A stretch of DNA of 64,000 nt from Quillaja saponaria (Eukaryota; Streptophyta; Magnoliopsida; Fabales; Quillajaceae). The stretch covers positions 23,533,652 through 23,597,651 of the forward strand of contig CM055613.1 of NCBI GenBank assembly GCA_029379385.1. The letters are read 5' to 3'. Below the pieces are notes generated by a model that saw only the letters and a list, made by a program, of their open reading frames with translations, was not told where the DNA came from and did no database searches. Below, piece after piece: positions 10,534 to 22,121 of this stretch (within the stretch, counting starts at the first letter, position 1; each line of letters opens with the position of its first letter). Position numbers and translations under genes: made by a program.

Positions 10534-13043
10534 GTATTAAGTAGAGGTGACAACAAAGTCGAGCTTTGCCAAAGCTCAGCTTGTGTTCATTAAGGGCTCG
10601 CGAGCCTGAGTTTATTAACTCTTAGCGAGCCTAACCTGAATGTCAAGCTCAACTTGTTAAGAGCTCTTGAAGCTTTTCCAAAATTCTAAAAGATTTTGTA
10701 GGAAAAAAAGAGTTGAATCCGGCCCACTTAGTTTGGTTTTGCATAACTTACCACCAAATTAAGTTACAACTTATGTTAAATTTTGTATACAAATATATTT
10801 ATATATAAATAATAAAAATTTATTGAATAATATCAAACGAGTCGGCTCATAAGCTTACAAGCCTAGTAATGCACTCATATTATTCTATCTTTTTAGTACT
10901 CTATTCTTAGTTTTTTATGCATATTTTATGTCTTACTTTAGTTTACATATCTTGTTTTGTATAAAACTATGCTTTGTAGACATAAAGAGTAAAATGAAGC
11001 ATTTGAGCATGTAATGGAGCTAAGGACTAGAATGAACACATTGAGACAAATCTGAGTTGATGAAGTGCAAATCCTAATTAGATTAGGAATCCTGGTGGCA
11101 ATAAAGGATTTCTATATGAGGAATCAAACTTTGGCAAGGAATTTTATTAGGATTAGGATTGAAAGAAGATCACAAGATCAGATTAGAATATTCAAATTTT
11201 GGATAGAATAGGAAGTGCAAATCCGATTAAGGAATTAGATATTAAGTAGGAAAATACTCATTATTTATGAGTCATTGTCACCCCTATACTCTGGGGAGGT
11301 ATAGGTCTGATTGAGAAGGACCTTTACATGCAATTTTCTTCTTCTCTCTCAAAATTTCAACAATAAACAAAATATTTTCTTTTCAATTCATGATGATACT
11401 AGCATAATTATTTTTTTCAATTGCAAGAGATAAGTAACCTTGACTTATGAAGCTACTATGAGAATCTATTTTTAAGAGGAAATCTGATGTTATACACAAA
11501 TGCAAGTATTCATGTTTTTCTTGGTTAATTGCTTAATGATTATGTGTTTTAGCTTGTTATGATATACATATGATAGATTGATACATGTAATCCGATGCTA
11601 GTTAATTGATTAATGTCCTTGCATGGTTAATTAACATGAATAGTAAAAAAAGTACTTGAATTAAATCTGAGTTTATTTGAGTGTTGCTTGGAAAATCTTA
11701 TCTAGATTAAATTAATGCTGCTTGTGTGTTAATTGTTTGGAATCAATTGCACCTATCTAGTTCGTAATGTTTTCACATAATTAAATCTATAATGCTTGAT
11801 GAGGATTATTATGTGATTAGTGTTAGTTATTACGCTTGACCTAATTAACACAGAGGTAAGGGTAGGTAGGAAAGACTTGTTTCCATGATTGATTTGCATG
11901 TATATATGTATATTCAGATTAATATTTGTTCTGTTTGCAATGATTAATAGCTTATGAATCTTGGTGAAAACTTTTTTGCAATTGAGTCTTGCAAGTCTTT
12001 TGTTGTTTGCTTAGTTTAGTAAGTTTCTACTGAATTTTTTTTTTTAATTTCTATATAGAATTTAATTATCTTGTTTTTCTTGCTTGCTTAGCTATTTGAA
12101 TTTAGTTTAGATCAAATATCAACACCCCTTTTATTAATTTTGCTGTTTTGAGTGCATATTACTTAGTTTGCATATTTATAGCATATTATCATCTCAACCT
12201 ATTTTAGAACTCCATTCATTTTTATACATCTGTTTTGTCTTATATTTTCTTGCATTAGTTTGTTTACTTTTATTGCTCATTATAGTATTCGGCTTAGGAT
12301 CTATACTTGAACTTCTTGTGCTCTTTTGCTTTGGTTCAATTTAATTAAATAAGAATTACATGTTTGAGTTGAATTTGATTAACTTAATTGTTTCTCTGTG
12401 TGATCGATACCGTACTTACTATACTACAAATATAGTTATTTAGGTTTTAATTTGGTGAATATCGACGACTCATCACCAAGCTTTAGAAAGATTGAGCTTG
12501 GCTAGTTTTACTAAACAAGCTCAAAACAAGCCGATTTTGATCCTAACCCTTAATGAGTAGCTCATAAGCTGTTTGTGAGCTAGCTCGGCTCATTGCCACC
12601 TATGTGCTAGCTTGTGAGCTAATTGTTAAGAGCTTGGATCGAGCTCGACTTATTTTCTAAATAAACTGGTCTTGAGCTTCATTTTGAGCTCATTTAGTAA
12701 AATGAACAGAGTTTAATCTTTCCAAAGCTCATAAGTTGGCTCATTTAATATTATTTAAATTTTTTATTATCTATTTATAAATTTATATACAAAAATAATT
12801 CTAAGTTGTAACTTAGTTTGGTAGGTAAGCTATACAAATATTTACCAAATAGGTCTTAGGTTCAATTCTTTTTTATTACAAAACCATTTTATAATTTTCA
12901 AAAAACGTTCATAAGCCCTTAATGAGCCAAGCTTGAGCTTGGGATTAGGCTTGTTAACTCTTAATATGATTAGATTGGCTAGCCTTTAAGGAACATGAGC
13001 CAAGTTTGAGCTTGCCACCCCTATTGCCATCCCTAATATTAAG
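10534..13043. mobile_element. Non-autonomous hAT-like element with foldback arms
   Basis: The element proper spans 10542-13035. Its ends are TAGAGGTGACAA on the left and, read from the other strand, TAGGGATGGCAA on the right, which fits hAT terminal repeats. The flanks GTATTAAG (10534-10541) and ATATTAAG (13036-13043) match at seven of eight bases, as expected for a hAT 8-bp target duplication. The left arm (10542-10868) and the right arm (about 12480-13035) are imperfect inverted copies full of GAGCTC/GCTCG-type motifs. A second terminus-like TTGCCACC near 12593 suggests one related element inserted in another. No transposase is present. The centre is filled by an unrelated LTR-like segment. 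Confidence 0.65.
10870..12475 (+). repeat. LTR-like insertion at the centre of the hAT element
   Basis: About 1.6 kb unrelated to the hAT arms begins near TGCACTCAT and ends near GACGACTCATCA. Towards its right end it carries GATCGATACCGTACTTAC, a style of sequence seen in R/U5 regions of some plant gypsy LTRs. No coding sequence was found. No matching 5-bp target duplication was found, so the solo-LTR interpretation and both boundaries are tentative. Confidence 0.35.
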
Positions 13044-13360
13044 TACTCCACAAACAAGAGTGGATACTATATAACTCCCAATGCAATGATGCTTGTATTC
13101 TATGATTTCTTTTGATTTTTTTTTTTAGCTTTCAAATTTGATTCACTTTTGGCTATAATGAGTTTTAAGTATTATTACTTTCATATTAGAGGTTTGAGGA
13201 AATCATACTCCTCTTCCCTTTATTTAAAACGACATTCAAATTTAAATTTTTAAAATTTTGACACTATTCTTTTTTGGATGAATGACACAATAATAGACTC
13301 ATAGAAAATTATTTTTAAATTTAATTTTATTTTGGATAAGTATTTTTATACATAAAGGAT
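13044..13360. other. AT-rich spacer
   Basis: Nothing recognisable; low-complexity AT-rich DNA between the hAT element and the following MITE. Confidence 0.5.
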
Positions 13361-13943
13361 AAGTCCTACTTTTCTTTTCACATTTCAAATAAATCATACA
13401 ATAAATTTACGTTCTCAAGAACTCCTACTTTCAAATAAGTTCTTAATTTTATATTGACACTTTTTGTGCCACTTTTACCTATATTTTTATTTTTATTTTT
13501 AAGTTTAAAATATTAATTAAGTAGATTAATTTTTTTAAATAAATTATTTAATTTAAAAATTAAAATCTATGTATGTCACTTTTTTTTTTTTTAATTTTCT
13601 TATGAAATGAATCCAATATTTTATTATTATTTAGTTTTAGTTAATCATGAAAAAAATATAGTAATTCAAGTTAAAATTTAAAAAAAAAATATGAAAGGAG
13701 AGATCAAGAATTTTTAATTATTTTTAGAATTTTTTATTTTTTAATTAATTATATTTTACTTTAAAAAAATTATTATTTCACTTAATTTATATTTTAAACT
13801 TAAAACTTAAAAATAAAAAATAAGAATAAAAGTGACATAAATAGTTTCAATATAAAATTTAAAACTTATTTTAAACTATAAATTCTTGAAAATATCAATT
13901 TATTATAAAATTGATTTAAAATATGAAGAAAATTGTAAGACTT
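13361..13943. mobile_element. MITE-like inverted-repeat element
   Basis: The ends AAGTCCTAC (13361) and GTAAGACTT (13935-13943) are near-perfect inverted repeats. Similarity continues inward as an imperfect inverted repeat of roughly 150 bases per side, including paired blocks around AAATAAGTTCTTAATTTT and its mirror near 13850. It is AT-rich and non-coding. A truncated relative lies at 9751-10290. No target duplication was identified, so the superfamily is open. Confidence 0.6.
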
Positions 13944-14915
13944 GTCTTCACTATTTTTTTTCTATTTTTCTATTTAATTTTACTTTTAATCTTTGGTTGT
14001 GATAGCCTAACCCTAACCCAAAACTGATTTTCATTAGTGGTTGAGGGAGTTTGATATAATATTGTCTTTTTTATATGAAAAAATGGTTATCCTAACTTAT
14101 TCCTAGGGGAAAGGGAACGGCGTAACTTCCAGTCCTTGTTTTCACATTATCCATTTCATCTTTCATTACTCTTTTTTTATAACAATCTGAGAAAGAACAC
14201 GGGAATGGGAGTTATATTTTTCTTCATATATTAAGAATTAAAACTAACTTCTTTCTTTGTTATATTTTCCCTTCTTTTTTTCACACACAGAAAAGAAAAC
14301 TGGACAAGAATTCAGTTTCTTTAAAAGAAAGACAAGATTGAAGAACTCTTTTTTTTTTTTCATTCAACTGAACATTTCCCAAAACAATATTTAGTTGTTT
14401 TCAAATTTTTAATTTAAATCAAATCAATTTTTTAAAAACAACTGAAAATTAAAAGAATTTCATCAAAAACTCTAAATTCAAGACTATAGCATCTTCTTTT
14501 ACAAAAAAAAGGGACAAGATCTAAGAAAAAAGAATGACAAATATAATCTACTCTAAAAAAAAAAAATACATTTTATATAATAAATTTTTAGACCATATAT
14601 AATATTAAAAACTTTGATGAAGATGAGTAAACCCAAGAACTCCAAAAGTACCCTTCATTTTTTGTGCTCCTATCTTAAAAAAGGACCATTGCAGATATAA
14701 CTACAAGATGTGAACTTAGAAATTTACTGCGGACCTCAAGTGACATTAGACTTTAAGCAGAGTGGATCTCTGGGCTCGTATTGGTCAAAGAATTAAATCA
14801 AGATTGTGAAATATTGAACCAATGGCCTATATATAGAGTATAGGAGATAAGCCTTATCCCATGTAATATGTGAAAGGCATAAAATAATCTAAATGCAGAG
14901 AATGAGAGAAGAGAG
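13944..14915. other. AT-rich spacer with a TATA-like motif
   Basis: Mostly low-complexity sequence with homopolymer runs. Around 14825-14845 the string CCTATATATAGAGTATAGG could be a promoter or LTR TATA box, but no gene follows and no LTR pair was found. Confidence 0.4.
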
Positions 14916-15878
14916 GCCAAGAGTAGGGGTGAGCACATAACCCGAAAAATCGAATTCCTGACACAAACTCGATCGAAATGACCCACAACCGAAATAAACT
15001 ATTTCAAAATCGGGTGTAATTTTTATACTTTTGTTGGGTCGGGTCGGTTTTGCGGGTGAGTATATTTTGAATTTTCGAATAACCGACCCGACCGAAATAA
15101 TTACATATATTTTTAAATATAATTTTTTTACAAGTGGCACAATATTATTGGTTAAATTATACCACATTTTACACCCTCCCACACCGAATAACACTCATCA
15201 AAAACAGCCCATGACCCACAAGCCCAAAATACAGACCCATTCAAACAAATTGAGGGTAAGCAAGCAAAGCAACTCTTTTCTCTTTTCTCTGCCTTTTCAT
15301 ACGCAACAACCAGTTTTTCATTCTTCTCTGCCTCTCCATGGCTACTACGTTATTTCTTCATCTTTCACATTCCATCATTCATTCTCTTTTAATTGTCGGA
15401 GTCTTGAAGTGATTAATGCAATGAAAGGTAATATTTGGTGTTTTTACTTTGTTGTTATGAGATCTAAGCCATAATCATAACCGTATTTCTCCTTCTGCCT
15501 CTACACATTAGATCCAACTAGATCATGATAAAACCACATCTTAATTGAAGAAAAAAAGAATAGTAAGAGCAAGTCAAGAACATTAAGCTAATCTAGGGTT
15601 CTCATTATTTGAAAATTGATATTTGGTTACCCAACTACAGTGGATTTGGCTGTGAACATTTTGGATTTAGGATTGTATACTGATTTGGAAGAACAACCGA
15701 AACCGACCGAAATCCTGAATGCAACCAGAGCAATAACAGGCTGTTAGAAGAACTGAAAAACTGATTATTTCGAGTGGTTTCTCCGTTGGGATTTTTGAGG
15801 AATTCAACTTGCTCGGGTCGGTCTGTAAAAGCTCCAAAACCGACCGACCCAATCGAATTCTCACCCCGTAGCCAAGAG
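14916..15878. mobile_element. Non-autonomous hAT element with perfect 8-bp target duplication
   Basis: The element spans 14924-15870. Its ends are TAGGGGTGAGCA and, from the other strand, TACGGGGTGAGA. It is flanked on both sides by GCCAAGAG (14916-14923 and 15871-15878), a perfect 8-bp duplication diagnostic of hAT insertion. Both subterminal regions carry repeated GGTCGG/CCGACC motifs typical of hAT transposase-binding regions. The 947-bp body has no transposase motifs; open frames within it are not convincing genes. Confidence 0.85.
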
Positions 15879-16269
15879 TTTAAATTCCCAAGGGATAGAA
15901 TTGATCTGGTTCTGTCTTGTTTGCTTTGCAACTGACACGAAAACTTCCATCAGTTTCAGGCTTTCAATTCATTTCAGCTGCAGAATAAGTGGGTCAGCTC
16001 AAACTTACCACCTTGGCGGTATCTAGAGACTTTAATCATGATGTTATATTATATGATAATTTGATTACATAAGAAAATCTGTATAAATAGACTATTTAAT
16101 AGTTGATTGCTTAACGAACCTAATCTAGGATAAAGCAAAGTACAATAAAGTAAATCACTCCTAGAATCAAGCTAATAATAAAGGAGTCAATCAATGAGAG
16201 TGACTTAGTCTGACATGAAGTTCTCGAGTAGACATTTTTTATAAGTCCTCCTTCAATAATAAACTTTGT
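15879..16269. other. Spacer between the hAT and foldback elements
   Basis: No gene or repeat recognised. It continues the sequence left of the hAT insertion and may be part of an older unrecognised repeat. Confidence 0.4.
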
Positions 16270-17210
16270 ATATCATCCAAAAACCAAGACAAGCACCCAG
16301 AATGAACCAAATATTTAGACAAATTTTAAAAATTGGCCAGTTTTCAAACTTTTTTTTAGGAATGGACCAAAATCGTACTTTGTGAGTTAAACACACACGG
16401 AGTAAAAGCCCAATCACCCACCTAGTCGCCTAGTCACCTTCACTTTGTATCTTGAAGACATGAAAATCAGATTTTTATTTTTTTAATCTAATGAAAAATC
16501 ATTACAAAATAAACTCCTCTTACCCTATTTGAAACCTAAATGATTCGTATTAAGAATTTGAAATTCTAACCCTAATTAATTTTTAAATACATATTTGAAA
16601 TCTTAACCCTAAACCTTAACAAACTTTAATTTATCCTTTAACCTTAATTCTTATAATAAAAATACTAATCTTGATTAAATTATTAATCATTGGCATGAAA
16701 TTCACCTATTTAGTAATGTTGCTATGAAATTTTGTTTTGTACGTGATTTTGTTAAAATTAGAGTTAGAAATTTAAGATTCATGCCAATTATTAATAATTT
16801 AATTGAAATTAGGATTTTTATTATAATAACTGAATTTATTATTAATTTTAGGGGTTAGGGTATAAGTTAGAATTGAGGTTTGGCAGTTAAATTAAGATTT
16901 CTTAAGGTTTAGAGTTAGGGTTATGGTTTCAAATATGTATTTAAAAATTAATTAGGGTTAGAATTTTAAATTCTCAATACGAATCATTTAGGTTTCAAAT
17001 AGGGTAAGAGGAGTTTATTTTGTAATGATTTTTCATTTGATTAAAGAATTATTAAAATTTTAAAAAAATTTGAGTTCATCTCTTGAAGACACGAAGTGAA
17101 TGTGACTGCAAGTGATTGGGTTTTACTTCAACTCGTGAAGTACGATTTTGGTCCATTTTTAAAATTTGTTTAAATATTTTGTCAATTCTAGGTGTTTATC
17201 CGAAATATCT
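16270..17210. mobile_element. Long foldback (inverted repeat) element
   Basis: Two arms of about 440 bases (about 16270-16715 and 16760-17210) are imperfect reverse complements separated by a short loop. Paired landmarks include ATGGACCAAAATCGTACTT against its mirror near 17140-17160, and AAACCTAAATGATTCGTAT against its mirror near 16980. Several AACCCTAA-type motifs lie within the arms. There is no coding capacity. The shape fits a MULE-like or other foldback element, but no target duplication was identified. Confidence 0.7.
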
Positions 17211-17462
17211 CACCTTATTGTGAAAAAAGTGTCATGTTTCCTCACCATTTACACATATTTAATCACTTTCATCAATTCTTTGCTACCCAAACAAGTTATT
17301 TGGCTGTCAAACCCTTCTTACAGTATGCAGAGTAGTAGAGGCCCTTATCCAATTATAATGGCTTCAGCAACTGAGTATGTTCACGGCAACAATATACTTA
17401 GTAGGGAAGGTTTGAGTTTCACACTTTTAAGGACAATGGTGTTTTGTTATGGATTTTACTAA

Positions 17463-18800
17463 TGCAAGTGCACGTATCGTTAATAAGTACTAGAATGATG
17501 AATAGAGATCATTCCCATAAGGCATTAAGTCTAAAAATCGTTAAGTATAAAAATTAGTCAATCCTAACTTATCCAAATGAATGAAACTTTGAGAGTGAAT
17601 AGCTAAACTAAACTAAAGCAATTAGTAAACTTAGGAATATAATGGAGAAATCCTAGAATTACAACTTCCCTCAACACTTTACTTGGATTATTATTATCTT
17701 ATCATGCTTAATTATGGTACCGAATCATTAACCTAGAGTTTTTATTCAATTATAAGTATCTTTTGAGTTCCTTATAATAATATTTCACTTAACATATTCA
17801 CTATATTTCTATGAGAATTGAGCTAAGCAAGACTCATTAAGAATAAATCTAACATGGCTACACAAGGTATGAAGGTATATTTTTATCCTATATATCAATC
17901 AAATTCAAACAAGCATGTGAATAAATTCAAATAAGTGCTATCTTATTCAAGGCTAAACCTAGATTTCTTTCGTCAAGGCTCCTCTAAGTTACCACATCAA
18001 TCGAAAAGATGACCAATCAATTAGAAGCATTAAGCATAGAATAAGATAAATAACTCATGTACCAAATCCTAAGCAATTAATAAACAACATAAAACCAAGC
18101 TACATGTTGAGTTCAGTCGCAATCTTATAAAGAAAATTACTCCATACTATTTAATGTAAAAATAGATTCAAATAAACTAAAACATCAAACAAATACAATG
18201 AAAGTAAGAGTAGAATGATAGAAAAACTATAAAGATCGTCAGTCTTCAAACTTTAGCTATATTTGCTCCTTTTGCTCCTTACACTCTTGATCGCTTTTTA
18301 ATTTTAAGAACTTCTTAGCTAACTTGTATGTGTTGAATCCATAAGTTATTCCTCTTTAATTAGGCTTTAAACCCTTAATTTGAATTAAATTTGGACAAAG
18401 AATTGGGTCGCACCGCAACATTGAATTTCGAAGAGAGGCATCTTATGGGGCGCTAGCTTTCTACCCAAGCACTAGAGCTCTCTGCCTGGTTACTTCCTTA
18501 CACAATTTTGGGTGGTATAACACCATTTTCAGTGGCCATGACACTTGACGTGTAGAAAATCCTTATTTACCTCAAAGATGTCTCTGTTAAGCATTAAACC
18601 TTTAAAACACATAAGCTAAGTTAAGAATAAATGACATTCATAGTTAAAGGCTAAATCCTAATTATACTCAACTAGTATCCAACACCTTAATACAAAACGA
18701 ACTCACCTAAGTAAAACTTAAACTAAAACTCAAGAACATGGCAAATAATATGAATCAAAATGACATGTAATAAGTCTATTTCAAAAACTTATCATGCTTT
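17463..18800 (-). repeat. LTR-like repeat, minus orientation
   Basis: The segment opens on the plus strand with TGCAAGTGCACG followed by a purine-rich stretch. On the minus strand this reads as an LTR end in CGTGCACTTGCA, a style found at the R/U5 end of some plant gypsy LTRs. No coding sequence, primer site or matching target duplication was found, and the right limit is arbitrary. It is probably a solo or truncated LTR. Confidence 0.35.
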
Positions 18801-18812
18801 CAAGGGGAAATG

Positions 18813-19005
18813 TGTTACGAGCTAAGGGTAATTAGGTAAATCAATTGGACAATTGTCCTATAATACAAGTGCTTATACCTTGTAATTGTAGCAATTTGGA
18901 TATTGAAATGAGTTTTAATTTCTTTAGGAGTAGTGTAATTGCAATTGTCTTCTTTCCTTTGCAAACCTCTCCATAAATCCCTAATTTAGACAAAGGAGTC
19001 TAACA
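18813..19005 (+). repeat. Short LTR followed by a primer-binding site
   Basis: A 193-bp segment begins TGTTACGAGC and ends GTCTAACA. It is followed two bases later by TGGTATTAGAGCC (19008-19020), one base from the initiator-Met primer-binding site TGGTATCAGAGCC. It is therefore probably the 5' LTR of a plus-strand retrotransposon. No matching downstream LTR was recognised. Confidence 0.45.
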
Positions 19006-19007
19006 AA

Positions 19008-19790
19008 TGGTATTAGAGCCAACAATGAGCATTGTGACATAGAGCAATTAAGAATGAAGGAATTTGAAGTTCAAGAGGCCTTGTAGAGATTGGGGTCAAA
19101 AGTTAGGAAGCTTCAAGATTCAGGTTAATTAATGGATTCAGAAAATAGATGAAAACTCTAAAAGGTAGGAGGAAAGTTTTTGAAGGTCTAACAAATACTT
19201 CAATCAATTAATGGAGGAATTGAGGCTTATCCAGGTGAAGCAGAAGCATAACCAAAATGAATTCAAGATTTCAAGCCAGAACAATTCTAGGGAAGGATCA
19301 AGATTATGATAATGGCTCTCTTTTAAACCCATACAATCCTAATTATGCTTACTTCAAACCCTACAATGTCAATTTTGGTAGCATTATGTGTGGAAACGAT
19401 TCTTAGCACCATTACCCCAATTCTTGTTCTTCTTCTACGCATCATCTTGGTTACGACCTATATTCTCCTCCCTATAATCAAAGCTCAAATCTTGCCTCTC
19501 ATCCCATGTCATCAAGATCACATACCCAAAATCCAAATCTCTTCCTTTATCACCCTAATTATGGAGGTTATCAAGGTAGTACATATGGAAGTCAATCAAC
19601 TTTGTGGAATAATGGCAAATGCCCGAATTATTCCTTTCATCAATATACAAATTACACTCATGCCTACTAGACCTAGGCCTTCATTGGTGCTAATATGGTG
19701 CCTCCTACTTCACCGCAGTACCACCAGTACTAACATTAAGTTCCTTATAATTGTCAATTCTTAGCTCCCCTGTCATTAAAGACAACCATG
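19008..19790 (+). pseudogene. Retrotransposon leader and gag-like remnant, Asn/Tyr/Ser-rich
   Basis: Downstream of the primer-binding site a broken frame contains short amphipathic stretches (about 19050-19280) followed by a low-complexity Asn/Tyr/Pro/Ser region (about 19300-19760, for example NPYNPNYAYFKPYN). This would fit the N-terminal part of a gypsy gag, but no nucleocapsid knuckle or other diagnostic motif is present. A plus-strand frame at 19345-19764 overlaps in another phase and is unlikely to be real. Confidence 0.3.
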
Positions 19791-19869
19791 GAGTTGTGCC
19801 ACCAGTTCCTTAAGTTCATATATCTCATAAAGAGGAAGAAGTACGTGAAAAGAATCCAACTTTGCACTC

Positions 19870-20660
19870 CTATTTAGTTGCCTCTCATAAAAAGACTGTC
19901 CCTATTAGTCACAATAGTCTCTGGTGGTCCATACAACTTGTACACAGTGTCCATGAACACTTATGCCATACTAACAGTTGTAAATAGTTGAGCCAGTGCC
20001 ATAAAATGAGCATACTTCCTCAACCTATCCATCACTACTAGTATTACATCTTTCCCCTTAGATTTGGGAGACCTTCCACAAAATCCATGTTAATATCCCT
20101 CCAAACCTTCTTTTGTATGTATAAAAGCTATAGTAACCTTAGCAGAAGCAACTATATTATATTTTCTCTGCTAACAAACTTGACAAGCCCTTAAAAACTC
20201 CTTGGCCAAGTCAGCAAGCAATCTATCTTCTTTGGATTGGACAACAACCTGGGTGTTGGAATTGCTAGCAGATTCCCTGCCCTTTGTGACTGGTTTTGCT
20301 GGTGAGTATTTGCCCTGATCTTGTTCCTTCTAGTCATTCCAACAAGGTGGTTTCCTGCAACCTTGTCAAATACATAGCTTGAGTCAAACACTGAAGATTG
20401 AAACACCTTACATCACTTTCTTCAACCCAATGAAGAAGAAACTGATAGCAACATCTTCTACATTGATTTGACTTATCATTATCTTAAATTGTTCTTGGTA
20501 ATCCTTTACTGTCCCCCATTGTTTTAACTTCACCAAATCAACCATTAAATCCTCATATGCAGCATTAGCAAACCTATTTCTCATACTGGTTAGAATCCTA
20601 GAACTCCATTAAACCCATTTATACCACCTCCATTGTTTCCTGGTGGATTTTGAATTTGAT
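19870..20660 (-). pseudogene. Chromovirus-type gag fused to integrase by internal deletion
   Basis: On the minus strand, 20660-20200 reads as a gypsy gag segment (LMVDLVKLKQWGTVKDYQEQ, then ISFFIGLKK). It runs directly into integrase from about 20200 to 19870: a zinc-finger CQVC motif, then KSKGKDVILVVMDRL and YAHFMALA, the start of the catalytic core. Protease, reverse transcriptase and RNase H, normally some 2.5 kb between these parts, are missing. Stops and a frameshift are also present. Confidence 0.65.
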
Positions 20661-21110
20661 TTGGATTCATACTTGAACCTACCAGCTAGCAAGGGCTAAT
20701 GATGGTAATGGGTCAGGTCTAATGATGGGCTTGGCCTTAACAGACCCTAATGCGTCTGCAAAATTACCCCTTTAAACTATAGAATAGGCTATTAGTCAAG
20801 TATAGATAGATTATATTATTACCCAGTGGGTTTGGGCAAGGATCGTAAAGACCCATTAACCCAATGGTTGTGAAGGAATTCGATTCTTTCTTTGCATATT
20901 AGGTAACATAATCATCATAAGCGTGCAATCCATACGTAAGTTCTCTCATGTGAAACATAGAGATTTGGAGTTGTGAAGTGAAGTCCAGTAGTCATAGGCT
21001 AATCAATCATCGAGTGTGAGTGTAATGTGTGGCCTGACTAATCGAGGCCTAACTCTAATACCATGTTAGAGTCTTATTCTTAAAAACCTATTAATTTATG
21101 ACAAAAGGAG
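20661..21110 (-). repeat. Leader, primer site and LTR edge of the gag-integrase remnant
   Basis: On the plus strand, CTCTAATACCATGTTAGAG near 21052-21070 reads on the minus strand as an LTR end followed by a near-canonical TGGTATTAGAG primer-binding site. That places a minus-strand 5' LTR from about 21064 rightward and the untranslated leader between it and gag. The far LTR boundary could not be located. Confidence 0.4.
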
Positions 21111-21547
21111 AAGCTCATTTACATAGAATGGGTGTGAAGCCCTCTAACCTTTACATATCCAATGATTATTATGTTTGTCTATTTTCTTAATATTTTTTTT
21201 ATCTTTTTCTTTTAATTCAATGGAGAAAATTGAATTCCTTTATCTTGGTTGATTTGAATGATTAACTTTTATCCTATGCTTGAACTTTAAGGTGAAATTA
21301 AGGTTGATTTTTTCTTCCTTTCCTATTCATAATCCCTAAGGCTACTTCCTCAATTTTTTTGTTTTCTTGTCTTTTTTTTCTTTCTCATTGGGATTTATAA
21401 TGTTTCTTTTAAGATTTCGCTAGTTTGCATGGTTAAGGTATGTTGGGTTTTGAATAAATGTTTTTTTTTTTTTTTTCTCTTGTCTGATACGAATATAGAT
21501 GGGTATCAGTACTTTCCTCCTATATGTGATTAAATAACTCAAGCAAT
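21111..21547. other. AT-rich sequence up to the copia element
   Basis: No gene recognised. It contains T-rich runs, including one at about 21460-21478, and may include the rest of the preceding minus-strand LTR. Confidence 0.35.
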
Positions 21548-21552
21548 GTTCT

Positions 21553-22069
21553 TGTAAAGTAATGCACTTTCTAACGGAATTGTCTAGAATTATCTACCTA
21601 GAATTCAGTTAGCATGTTAACTAGTAATCTCTAAACAATTGTATAATATAAAAAATTGATATGTCGACTACTAATTAACTAGGCATGAGTCCTAATCTAG
21701 AAGTATCTACATATGGCAGTGAAGTCAAATAATTATGGTGAAGACCATGTAATTATGTAAGAAAAAAATATGGCGGTAAGATGTTAAGTTGGTGGCTGTG
21801 TCTAGAATTCTATAAAAAGGTGGAAGTCTGTTAAGTGTGCCCATAAATAAGCATGTAAGTTCATTTATGAAGTCAAGCTAGCAAAATGAAAAACCCATAA
21901 TCTCTTTGTATATCCTGCCAACTATCAAAAAAACTTTTTTTTCTCCAGGTTTTTTGAGTCCTAATATTTTCTCTTGCATACTAAAATTCTAACTTCCAAA
22001 TACCAAACCTCCAACACAATATACCAAACCAACTATCCAATTAATCCAACCTCCTTCACAAAACTAACA
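21553..22069 (+). repeat. 5' LTR of the first copia element, with primer site
   Basis: It begins TGTAAAGTAATGC and ends AACTAACA (517 bp). TGGTATCAGAGC (22071-22082), the initiator-Met primer-binding site, follows immediately. A TATA-like CTATAAAAAGG lies at about 21809-21819. Confidence 0.9.
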
Positions 22070-22121
22070 GTGGTATCAGAGCTTTGTTCATTCAATACTT
22101 GGGCAAAGGCTCACTATATTC

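Noticed and set aside
15031..15474. 147-codon frame inside the second hAT element
   Set aside because: It starts in subterminal repeat DNA and has no transposase or host-gene features.
16540..16960. Telomere-like AACCCTAA motifs
   Set aside because: They are scattered singly within the foldback arms rather than forming a tandem telomeric array.
17166..17462. 98-codon frame at the edge of the foldback element
   Set aside because: It begins within the foldback arm and shows no recognisable domain or conservation clue.
22071..22082. tRNA gene suggested by tRNA-complementary sequence
   Set aside because: This and similar sites (57824, 30495, 42348, 19008) are short primer-binding sites; no cloverleaf was seen.
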